Positions 38,578 to 46,301 of a stretch of DNA of 64,000 nt are shown here, piece after piece. Location: contig CALYTI010000007.1 in assembly GCA_945487035.1 (NCBI GenBank), positions 1-64,000 on the forward strand. Reading direction: 5' to 3'. Made by a program: the position numbers and the translations under genes. Below the pieces are notes generated by a model. That model had not been told where the DNA came from. It saw nothing but the letters and a program-made list of their open reading frames with translations, and did not search any database. This DNA comes from an uncultured Bacteroidales bacterium. Lineage in GTDB: Bacteria; Bacteroidota; Bacteroidia; Bacteroidales; UBA932. Numbering within the stretch: the stretch's first letter is position 1; each line of letters starts with the position of its first letter.

Positions 38578-38965
38578 AAGAATGCCATTTATGGGTATCT
38601 ATGTGTTATTGCAAAGTTCCGACGAATTATTGGCAATGCAATGTATTCATATAATAAATTATTTCATTGAAAATCAGAGATTTACAGACTAATTTCAATA
38701 GCTGAAGAAGCTTTGTTGGCAATTTGGCTCAAAAGACTGGAATCTGAAGGATGGAAGGGAACCCTAAGGTGGTTAGCAGATGAAATAGGTCAGCAGCACC
38801 TGAAGGCGGTGGGATTGTATGAGTAGAATAATGCTACTAAAATGTCAATAATTATCAGTATTTTTGTTGTCATAGCAAGTACATCGTTATTAGTTTTATG
38901 CGACACCATTTTTTTTGGACAATGGTGAGAATTGCATACATTGATTCTTTATATTTGATATTAAT
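38578..38965. other. AT-rich intergenic region with coding remnant
   Basis: 390 bp without a full gene. From 38671 to 38826 a plus-strand frame without a start codon reads like the C-terminus of a protein (LRWLADEIGQQHLK...) and ends in TAG; I read it as a decayed gene end, family uncertain. The final 20 bp hold the promoter of the DUF2075 gene. Confidence 0.45.
38950..38957 (+). promoter_or_regulatory. -7 box of DUF2075 gene
   Basis: TATATTTG 8 nt before the ATG; ATTG at 38931-38934 may be the -33. A leaderless or near-leaderless start, like the ImmA/IrrE gene. Confidence 0.5.
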
Positions 38966-41146
38966 ATGAGCAGAGTAGCATATAGTGCGACGAAGGCTAT
39001 TTTTATGGATGACGTCCTATATAATAGGTTTATACCAAAGATGATAGAGGGCGCAAGACTAAACCATATCGGAGGATCTGACAATGAGATTCTTTCATGG
39101 CAAAACAATGCACCAAATATAAGGAACTTGCTGGAATTGAGTAAGGTTCCGGATGACATCATTGTATCTTTCGAATATAAAGTTCCTAATGGTGGACGTA
39201 TTGACTGCATGCTATATGGGGTTGGTGATAATCACAAGGATAATGTTATCCATTTGGAATTGAAGCAGTGGAGCAACAAGTCTGTTCAAGAATTGTATGA
39301 CAGTGGAGTATTCAAGGTAGATGCATTTGTTGGTGGAACATATCGTACTGTGTGTCATCCGTCCCAGCAAGTATTGAATTATCAGAAACATCTGCTGAAT
39401 TACGTAGAAGAACTGAATGAGAGCAATACTAATTTGGAGGGCATAGCGTATTGTTACAACTACGACAGTAAATTGGACCCTCATGCTCTATATGCCAATC
39501 ATTATAGAGCAGTATTGGACAAACACACGTTGTATTCCAGAGATGAAATAATTCGCTTGGCGGAAAAGATTCACACTCTTTTATGTTATGGCTCAGGCTT
39601 GGAAATATTCAATAGAGTCACAACAAGTAGAATTCGTCAATCAAAAACCTTAATTGATGCTGCTGCAAATATGTTTCGAGGGATTACTGAGTTCTCTCTT
39701 CTGGATGACCAAATAGCAGCAAGCGAAACTATATTTGCGGAAGTCAAAAGAGCAATAAAGCAACCTGATGAAAAAACGGTTATAATAGTAAAAGGTGGGC
39801 CAGGCACCGGTAAAACTGTTATTGCTCTCCACGTTTTGGCACAAATGGCGAATGAAGGCAATACTTCAAACATCTTCTTTACAACCCGTTCTAAAGCATT
39901 GAGGGAGTCTTTGAAATTGAAACTTCAAAACATTGTTCTTGAAAATGGCAGAGAGGGAGATGCAAGTGATATGATTGCGAATATCTTCCATTTCAAGCCA
40001 TACTATTTCAAAGAGAACGAGGTGGATTTGCTGCTCGTTGATGAAGCTCATAGAGTTCAACAGTCGGCGAATTATATGGGAGATAAGTATTATGAACAAA
40101 CATATTTGTCTCAAGCCGTTTCATTGATGTATTGTGCAAAAGTTTGCGTGTTCTTCATTGATGACAATCAGGCCATTAAAACGGAAGAAATTGGCAACTC
40201 CAGAGACATAAGGATAGCTGCATTGCAATACAGGAAAAGTGTAACGGCATACACTGAATCCGATTTTTACAAGAAACTGCTGAAAGCAAGAAAGTCATTA
40301 GAAAAGACTTTGGCAAAAAGGGAGAGTCTTGCAAGGAATTGTGCCGATGATGACTATCAGCGTGGAATAATTACGGCTTTGGATGAGAAAATTTCAGAAT
40401 TGCAACGCGAACTTACAAAAGAGGATTGTCTTAATCAGGTAAATAGTAACCTAAAGAAAGACATAAATGTGATTGAGTTGGAATTGAAATCGCAATTCCG
40501 ATGCAACGGCTCAGATAATTATCTTGATTGGCTTGACAAAGTGCTATATTGTTCATCATCAGAAATTAATGTTCATTTTTCAGAGAATGAATATGATTTC
40601 AGAATTTTTGAGTCTCCTCAAGCTTTATATGAAACAATCGTATCTCTGGATTCACCGCAAGGCAACCCAAAGCAAATTGCAAGATTGGCTGCCGGATATT
40701 GTTGGCGCTGGTCAACTGAATTGTTACCAAATGGGGATTTGAGAAAGGATGTAAAGATTGGCAATTTTGAGATGCCGTGGGAAACTAATGCAGTCAGAGC
40801 CAGAGGTCAATTCAGAGATATGTATGCAAGTTCAGCAGATACTTGGGCCATAGAACCTCAAGGCGTTAATCAGATTGGATGCATTTTTTCAATTCAAGGA
40901 TTCGAGATAGATTACATAGGGGTAATTCTTGGCCCAGATATTACATATGATGCAAAGGAAGATTGTTTGGTAGGAGTTGTCGGAAAGAATATTGCAGTTA
41001 CTAGCAATGATCAGGATACTTATACAAGACATATTCGAAACGCATATCGTGTTTTGATGTCCCGTGGAAAGAAAGGGTGTTTTATATATTGCTGTAATCA
41101 AGATGTGGCGGCATTTTTGAGGAAATGCCTTGATGAAATCAATTAG
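38966..41146 (+). CDS. PD-(D/E)XK nuclease fused to DUF2075 helicase
   Basis: 726 aa. N-terminal nuclease-like domain: GRIDCML (Asp ~78) and VIHLELKQW (E-x-K, ~98-100), the PD-(D/E)XK pattern. Then a DUF2075 (Schlafen group 3-like) superfamily 1 helicase: Walker A KGGPGTGKT (~277-284), Walker B LLLVDEAHR (~355-362), a coiled-coil insertion (~430-490), and RVLMSRGKKG near the C-terminus as the arginine-finger motif. Such nuclease-helicase fusions occur in phage-defence islands. Low GC, alone in its transcript, bounded by repeat C on its 3' side. Confidence 0.85.
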   Translation: MSRVAYSATKAIFMDDVLYNRFIPKMIEGARLNHIGGSDNEILSWQNNAPNIRNLLELSKVPDDIIVSFEYKVPNGGRIDCMLYGVGDNHKDNVIHLELKQWSNKSVQELYDSGVFKVDAFVGGTYRTVCHPSQQVLNYQKHLLNYVEELNESNTNLEGIAYCYNYDSKLDPHALYANHYRAVLDKHTLYSRDEIIRLAEKIHTLLCYGSGLEIFNRVTTSRIRQSKTLIDAAANMFRGITEFSLLDDQIAASETIFAEVKRAIKQPDEKTVIIVKGGPGTGKTVIALHVLAQMANEGNTSNIFFTTRSKALRESLKLKLQNIVLENGREGDASDMIANIFHFKPYYFKENEVDLLLVDEAHRVQQSANYMGDKYYEQTYLSQAVSLMYCAKVCVFFIDDNQAIKTEEIGNSRDIRIAALQYRKSVTAYTESDFYKKLLKARKSLEKTLAKRESLARNCADDDYQRGIITALDEKISELQRELTKEDCLNQVNSNLKKDINVIELELKSQFRCNGSDNYLDWLDKVLYCSSSEINVHFSENEYDFRIFESPQALYETIVSLDSPQGNPKQIARLAAGYCWRWSTELLPNGDLRKDVKIGNFEMPWETNAVRARGQFRDMYASSADTWAIEPQGVNQIGCIFSIQGFEIDYIGVILGPDITYDAKEDCLVGVVGKNIAVTSNDQDTYTRHIRNAYRVLMSRGKKGCFIYCCNQDVAAFLRKCLDEIN

Positions 41147-41184
41147 ATTCAAGCGGCGGGGCTCATCTTCCTGCGCTACCGTGA

Positions 41185-41218
41185 GAGCAATTTCAGGGGG
41201 GGGCATTTTTACGCTTTG
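41185..41218 (+). repeat. Island repeat copy C
   Basis: 34 bp, GAGCAATTTC ... CATTTTTACGCTTTG with an extended run of nine G's in the centre, about 40 bp after the DUF2075 stop. Confidence 0.75.
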
Positions 41219-41308
41219 GACCGGAGAGAGTTCTGCATAAGACACAATCTTCTTGCGCCTTTGCAATCACGTTCATATTTCATCTCTTCGCACAGATAAA
41301 TCAGATTT

Positions 41309-41476
41309 ATGGCTTGTAACTCAGACTTCGTTCAATATATCGCGGACCAGTGTGCTGGTGCCGGGGAAATCGCCGTAAAAAAGATGATAGGAGACTATTG
41401 CATTTATTGCGATGGCATCCTGTTCGGTTTGATATGTGACAACAACTTATACCTCAAGGTAACAGAGCTTGATTAA
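41309..41476 (+). pseudogene. Truncated TfoX N-terminal domain protein
   Basis: 55 aa, below the track cutoff. MACNSDFVQYIADQC, GAGEIAVKKMIGDYCIY and LICDNNLYLKVTE match the first half of TfoX_N proteins (normally ~90-110 aa). It ends at TAA just where the conserved proline-rich second half should begin. Either a broken copy or a very short form; I favour broken. Confidence 0.6.
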
Positions 41477-41531
41477 GGCAACTCTTCCAGCGCTTCCGAA
41501 GCCGAAGGTGAGACTATGAGGACTGCTCAGG
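41477..41531. other. Spacer between two gene fragments
   Basis: 55 bp with nothing recognisable between the TfoX and DUF3800 fragments; probably a deletion junction. Confidence 0.4.
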
Positions 41532-41765
41532 TTGCGTTTCAGGCTGACTCTGTGCGTGGTGGTGCTGTATGATGAGGGGTATGAGGGTGAGAGGAAATTA
41601 CGGACGGCTAAAAGATATTTCCTTTTTGCGGATGAGTGTGGAGACCAGAATTTATCCAAATATGATTCTAATTTTCCCGTATTTACTCTATGCGGGATAA
41701 TAGTTCCCCGTGACCAGGTGCGTAATCTTGAAAGAGAGATAAAGGCTCTAAATGAGCAATTTTGA
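41532..41765 (+). pseudogene. DUF3800 N-terminal fragment
   Basis: The track's 77-aa frame contains KRYFLFADECGDQN and PVFTLCGIIVPRDQV, the beginning of a DUF3800 protein (RNase H-like fold; the D-E near the start is the usual acidic pair). It ends at a TGA that lies inside repeat D, so about 200 residues are missing. The first ~23 residues are probably not native. Confidence 0.65.
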
Positions 41766-41786
41766 CCCCTCATTTTTGCGCTTTTG
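41754..41786 (+). repeat. Island repeat copy D (right boundary)
   Basis: GAGCAATTTTGACCCCTCATTTTTGCGCTTTTG, 31 of 33 identical to copy A in the same orientation, CCCC centre. It cuts the DUF3800 gene and is followed after ~80 bp by core-type sequence. Confidence 0.85.
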
Positions 41787-41829
41787 CAGGCGGCAGGCGG
41801 GCAGTTATACAGTTTTTGCAGAAATTTTG

Positions 41830-41837
41830 TAAATTTG
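41830..41837 (+). promoter_or_regulatory. -7 box of GNAT-like gene
   Basis: TAAATTTG, 29 nt before the ATG; marks the first core promoter to the right of the island. Confidence 0.5.
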
Positions 41838-41866
41838 CAGCGATTTGCTAACTAAAACCTGAAATA

Positions 41867-42997
41867 ATGAAACCCATTCTAAAGGTAGTAGAGGGGAAAC
41901 GTGATTTGACAAAATTCATTCACTTCCCGGAAAAACTGTACAAAAATGACAAATGGTGGGTACCGGCACTCATCTCTGACGAGTACAACACCCTCCAGGC
42001 AAGCAAAAATCCGGCATTCGACTACTGCGAAGCCAAACTGTGGCTCGCCCTTGACGAAAAAGGCAATGTGGTCGGACGCGTAGCCGGAATCATAAACCAC
42101 GAAGCCAACAAATGCTGGAACGAACAGACCGCCAGATTCGGATGGATAGACTTCATCGAAGACCAGGAAGTTCTCGACACTATGCTTGCGGAAGTCGAGA
42201 AGTGGGCAGTGGACAAGGGTATGGTCAAACTCAAAGGACCTCTCGGCTTCACAGACCTGGACAAGGAAGGCCTTCTGGTAGAAGGTTTTGAGCAGCTCTC
42301 CCCTTTCACCTGCATATACAATTTCCCTTACTATGGTCCTATGCTCGAAAAGGCCGGCTTCACCAAGGATGCCGACTGGACCCAGAGAATCGTCACCGTC
42401 CCGGATGAATTCCCGAGAATGATGAAACTCGCGGATGCCATTGCTGAAAGGGCAGGAGTGCACGTAGTCCAGATCAAGAACAAGAAAGAACTCCGCAAGG
42501 AAGCCGATTACCTGTTCCGCAAAGTCTACAACGAGACATTCGCACCTCTGTACGAGTTCGCTCCAGTAAATGACCGTCAGATAGACCAGTACATCAACTC
42601 GTACATCACGATATTGGATAAGGACTTCATCAGCATTATCCACGACAAGGACGAGCGCATCGTAGCTTTCGCCATTACCGTACCTTCCCTGTCGAAGGCC
42701 GTGCAGAAAGCCAAGGGACGCCTCTTACCTTTCGGAATCTTCCCTATACTGAAAGCCCTGCACCGCAACGACACCCTCGAAGCCCTGATGATAGGCATAC
42801 ACCCTGATTATCAGAGCAAGGGACTGCAGGTGCTCCTCTTCAAGCAGATTCACGAAAACGTAATCAGGCGCGGGGACATCAAGACTATGATTATGAACCC
42901 TCAGCTCGAAGAGAACGTCAAGGTACAGATGATATTTGACGAATACAATCCTCAGCCGTATATGCGCAGGAGGAGTTATGTAAAAGAATTGAAATAA
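41867..42997 (+). CDS. GNAT-fold N-acetyltransferase-like protein
   Basis: 376 aa conserved Bacteroidota protein usually annotated as an acetyltransferase. The C-terminal third (DTLEALMIGIHPDYQSKGLQ) gives the GNAT acetyl-CoA loop, here Q-x-x-G-L instead of the classic Q/R-x-x-G-x-G/A. The N-terminal half (KDNKWWVPALISDEY-like region, GFTDLDKEGLLVEGF) is a second degenerate GNAT unit. Substrate unknown. Its stop shares one base with the next start (TAATG), so the two are coupled. Confidence 0.75.
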   Translation: MKPILKVVEGKRDLTKFIHFPEKLYKNDKWWVPALISDEYNTLQASKNPAFDYCEAKLWLALDEKGNVVGRVAGIINHEANKCWNEQTARFGWIDFIEDQEVLDTMLAEVEKWAVDKGMVKLKGPLGFTDLDKEGLLVEGFEQLSPFTCIYNFPYYGPMLEKAGFTKDADWTQRIVTVPDEFPRMMKLADAIAERAGVHVVQIKNKKELRKEADYLFRKVYNETFAPLYEFAPVNDRQIDQYINSYITILDKDFISIIHDKDERIVAFAITVPSLSKAVQKAKGRLLPFGIFPILKALHRNDTLEALMIGIHPDYQSKGLQVLLFKQIHENVIRRGDIKTMIMNPQLEENVKVQMIFDEYNPQPYMRRRSYVKELK

Positions 42998-43998
42998 TGA
43001 GAGCAGCAATTTACGGAGCCGGTTCCCTCGGAACGATACTCGGCGCATTCATCACAAAAAAAGGAGGTCAGATTGACCTCATCAACCGCAACAAAGCTCA
43101 CATTGCGGCGCTCAAGGCAAACGGAGCTACCGTCACAGGAACCTTGCAGTTCAACCAGAAGGTCACAGCCCTCACCCCTGATGAGATGAACGGCCGTTAC
43201 GACATCATCTTCCTTATGACCAAGCAGTTGCAAAACAAGGAAGTGGTTACCTTCCTGAAGGACTACCTCGAGGACGACGGAGTTCTCGTAACCCTTCAGA
43301 ACGGAATTCCCGAATACGAAATCAGCGAAATAGTAGGTGAAGACCGCGTCCTCGGCTGCACCGTAGCCTGGGGTGCTACAATGGGAGAGCCCGGCACCTG
43401 CGAACTCACATCCTCCCCTGACAGCCTCACCTTCTCACTGGGAAGCCTGAGCAGCAAGCGCAGTGCCCATATGGGCGAAGTCAAGGCCCTGTTGGAAATG
43501 ATGGGACCGGTGGAAATAGATGAGAACTTCATCGGAACCCGTTGGAGCAAGCTCCTCATCAACGCTGCATTCTCCGGAATGAGCGCAGTGTGCGGAAGCA
43601 CATTCGGAGAGGCTGCATCGGACAAGGCATCACGCAAAATCGTGCAGGCCCTCATCAAAGAGTGCATAGATGTCTGCGCCAAGGGCGGAATCCGAATCGA
43701 GCCTATCCAGGGCAAGGATGTAGTCAAGCTTCTGGACTACCACGGACCAATCAAAAAGGCCATATCTTTCGCAATCATCCCTATTGCCATCAAGAAGCAC
43801 GCGCTTCTGAAGGCAAGTATGCTCCAGGACCTTGAGAAAGGCAAGCTCTGCGAGGTGGATGCCATCAACGGCGTCGTATGCAACTATGGCCGCAAAGTGG
43901 GCGTCCCTACCCCTTGCAACGACAAGGTGGTGGAAATACTCCACAAATGCGAAAAGGGTGAGCTCAAACCGTCCTTCGACAATGTAAAGTTGTTCTAA
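42997..43998 (+). CDS. Ketopantoate reductase family protein
   Basis: 333 aa. Rossmann start MRAAIYGAGSLGTILGAFI, the NGI motif (VTLQNGIPEYE), and the C-terminal helical domain with KLLINAAFSGMSAV; Lys and Glu of the PanE active site are plausible at TRWSKL and at the later CEVDAINGVV stretch. May make pantoate for CoA or act on another 2-ketoacid, since this family has paralogues. Coupled to the GNAT-like gene, 14 bp before pgi. Confidence 0.85.
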   Translation: MRAAIYGAGSLGTILGAFITKKGGQIDLINRNKAHIAALKANGATVTGTLQFNQKVTALTPDEMNGRYDIIFLMTKQLQNKEVVTFLKDYLEDDGVLVTLQNGIPEYEISEIVGEDRVLGCTVAWGATMGEPGTCELTSSPDSLTFSLGSLSSKRSAHMGEVKALLEMMGPVEIDENFIGTRWSKLLINAAFSGMSAVCGSTFGEAASDKASRKIVQALIKECIDVCAKGGIRIEPIQGKDVVKLLDYHGPIKKAISFAIIPIAIKKHALLKASMLQDLEKGKLCEVDAINGVVCNYGRKVGVPTPCNDKVVEILHKCEKGELKPSFDNVKLF

Positions 43999-44012
43999 AC
44001 GAAACAAATACA

Positions 44013-45341
44013 ATGGTAAAAGTCAATTTGGGAGGCTGCAGCTCCTTCGTAAAAGATGCAGATTATAAAGCTTATGTAAACAAGGCCTTAGAGGCATTTG
44101 ACACACTTCAGGCAGAAAACGGTGCCGGAAATGACTTCCTCGGCTGGAAAACTCTTCCGGTCGATGTAAGCGAAGATATCATCAGCTCCTGCGAGCAGGT
44201 CCGCGACAGCTGGAAGGCCAAGGGCGTTGACCTGGTGATTGTCATCGGTATCGGCGGTTCCTATCTTGGAGCCCGCTGCGCCATCGAAGCCCTAAGCCAC
44301 TGTTTCGTGCGCAAGGAGGGTAACCCTCAGGTAGTATTTGCCGGCAACAACCTCAGCGAAGAGTATCTCGCGGAGCTTATGGACCTCGCAAAACTGCGCA
44401 ACACCGCAATCATCGTGATTTCCAAGTCCGGAACCACCACTGAGCCGGCTGTTGCATTCAGAATCTTCAAGGAATATGTGGAGCAGACCTACGGCAAAGC
44501 TGAGGCAGCAGAGCGTATCGTAGCCATCACCGATGAGCACAAGGGCGCTCTCAAGACACTTTCCACCCAGGAAGGCTACAAGACATTCATTGTTCCTGAC
44601 AATGTGGGAGGCCGTTTCAGCGTTCTCACTCCGGTAGGACTTCTGCCGATTTGCGTTGCAGGCTTCGACATCCGCGCAATGCTCAAGGGTGCCGCAGACG
44701 AGCGCGAGTCACTTCTCGTAAAGGGTGAGGACAACAGCGCCGTACAGTATGCCGCAATGCGCAATCTCCTGCACACCGAAGCCGGCAAGGCTGTCGAGAT
44801 TCTGGTGACCTATAGTCCTAAGCTCGTTTACCTCGCAGAATGGTGGAAGCAGCTCTACGGCGAGTCCGAAGGCAAGGACGGCAAGGGCATATTCCCTGCC
44901 AGCGTCAACAACACCGCCGATCTCCACTCAATGGGACAGTTCATCCAGGAGGGCAGCCGCGTGATGTTCGAAACCCTCATCAATGTGGAGAACGCAAACA
45001 GGAGCGTAGTTATTGGCAGCGACGAGCAGAACCTCGACAAACTCAACTACCTCGCAGGCCAGCATGTTGACCACTGCAACGCAATGGCCCAGCTCGGAGT
45101 CAAGGTAGCCCACATCGATGGCGGAGTACCTCAGATGGAAGTCAGCATCGAGCGCATCGACGAGTACAACCTCGGAAGCATATTCTACTTCTTCGAGTTC
45201 GCCTGCGGCATTTCAGCCTATGTGCTTGGCGTGAATCCGTTCAACCAGCCGGGCGTAGAGGCCTACAAGAAGAATATGTTTGCGCTGCTGCGCAAGCCTG
45301 GCTTCGAGGCCGAGACCGAGGCAATACTTAAGAGGATATAA
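44013..45341 (+). CDS. pgi: Glucose-6-phosphate isomerase
   Basis: 442 aa, the compact bacterial PGI. IGIGGSYLGARCAIEAL and VISKSGTTTEPA (phosphate-binding), DNVGGRFSVLTPVG, and the C-terminal GVNPFNQPGVEAYK signature. Interconverts G6P and F6P. Overlaps the convergent M28-like gene by 14 bp. Confidence 0.97.
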   Translation: MVKVNLGGCSSFVKDADYKAYVNKALEAFDTLQAENGAGNDFLGWKTLPVDVSEDIISSCEQVRDSWKAKGVDLVIVIGIGGSYLGARCAIEALSHCFVRKEGNPQVVFAGNNLSEEYLAELMDLAKLRNTAIIVISKSGTTTEPAVAFRIFKEYVEQTYGKAEAAERIVAITDEHKGALKTLSTQEGYKTFIVPDNVGGRFSVLTPVGLLPICVAGFDIRAMLKGAADERESLLVKGEDNSAVQYAAMRNLLHTEAGKAVEILVTYSPKLVYLAEWWKQLYGESEGKDGKGIFPASVNNTADLHSMGQFIQEGSRVMFETLINVENANRSVVIGSDEQNLDKLNYLAGQHVDHCNAMAQLGVKVAHIDGGVPQMEVSIERIDEYNLGSIFYFFEFACGISAYVLGVNPFNQPGVEAYKKNMFALLRKPGFEAETEAILKRI

Positions 45342-46260
45342 TAGAGAGCCATCTCGAAATACAAAGGACGCGGGCACGCAGGACCTCATAATCAAGGGTT
45401 TCGGGCGTGTCCGTGCTCTTGTTTGTATTGAGTGTGACACCGGAAGTGAAGACTACGGCAGGAACACCGGCTTCAAGGAAAACCCTCTGTTCCCCTATCT
45501 TGCGGTAGAACAGGCGGGTAAACTTGTCGCTGCGGTAGTAGTCATAGTAGAGCTTGAGGCCAGGCAGACGCGCGCAGGAGCGCAGCGAAGAGTCATACCG
45601 CTCAGCCCCAAGGGCTATGAGGAAGCGGCGGTGCTTCAGTTCGACAGGCGCAAGGGTACTTCCTACAGTATCCAGATTTACCATCAGGCGGATATTGCGC
45701 TTTCCGAGCAGACAAAGCAAATCGCGTGCGCCCGCGTAATCGCTGCTATGGCCGTCGAACGCAACGAAGATAATGCCGTCGCGCGGGCTTGACGGTGCAT
45801 TATGAGCCAGGGAAATCAGTGCCGCAACTCCTGAGGCGTTGGCATCCGCACCCGGGTAGAGGCGCCCGTCCACGGTACCCAGGCCGTCGTAATATGCTCC
45901 CACCACTATCCATTTGCCGGAAGTCCCCGGGATACAGCCTACGACATTGCGTCCCCGTGCTCCCGAAGGCAGTTCAAAGGAATGGAACCACTTTCCTGAG
46001 AAGGGCTGAAGTCCCGCCCTCTCGAAACTGCGCTTGATCCAGGCGGAGCAACGTAAGGCAGCGCTGTCAGCGCTCGCACGCCCCCCGAACTGGGGACTGC
46101 ACAGGGCTTCCACATTCCAGCGGAGGAAGTCCGCACCCATAGCGGAACGGTAGGTCACAGGAGGCATCACATCGAAGTCCCGGGCTGCCATAGGCAGACC
46201 GGAAAGACAGAGCAGCAGGGCTGTCAGATATAATTTGGCTCCAGGTTTCAAATTGGGCAC
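45328..46260 (-). CDS. M28 peptidase-like protein lacking metal ligands
   Basis: About 310 aa; the track's TTG is too far upstream, and GTG 46260 gives a clean signal peptide (LYLTALLLCLSGLPMAA). The M28 fold is clear (GRNVVGCIPG, GADANASGVAAL, IIFVAFDG, VNLDTVG, DTPETLDYE). Yet metal ligands are changed: the AHYD His is Tyr (GAYYDG), the second D of DD is Ala, the EE pair is HS, and the final His position reads Asn. It is probably a catalytically dead, secreted or periplasmic pseudo-peptidase. Divergent from the TPR gene. Confidence 0.8.
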   Translation of the reverse strand: MPNLKPGAKLYLTALLLCLSGLPMAARDFDVMPPVTYRSAMGADFLRWNVEALCSPQFGGRASADSAALRCSAWIKRSFERAGLQPFSGKWFHSFELPSGARGRNVVGCIPGTSGKWIVVGAYYDGLGTVDGRLYPGADANASGVAALISLAHNAPSSPRDGIIFVAFDGHSSDYAGARDLLCLLGKRNIRLMVNLDTVGSTLAPVELKHRRFLIALGAERYDSSLRSCARLPGLKLYYDYYRSDKFTRLFYRKIGEQRVFLEAGVPAVVFTSGVTLNTNKSTDTPETLDYEVLRARVLCISRWLSIISS

Positions 46261-46269
46261 GAAAAATGT

Positions 46270-46277
46270 TATATTTG
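46270..46277 (+). promoter_or_regulatory. -7 box of TPR gene
   Basis: TATATTTG, 24 nt before ATG 46302. Confidence 0.5.
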
Positions 46278-46301
46278 CAGGATTGCAAAAATAAGCAAAA
46301 A

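Noticed and set aside
41447-41773. 108-aa minus-strand ORF
   Set aside because: Antisense to the DUF3800 fragment, whose sense frame has recognisable motifs.
34325-41786. Integron cassette array
   Set aside because: Repeats separate genes, but no integron integrase is present, genes lie on both strands, and the repeat lacks the variable-length attC layout.
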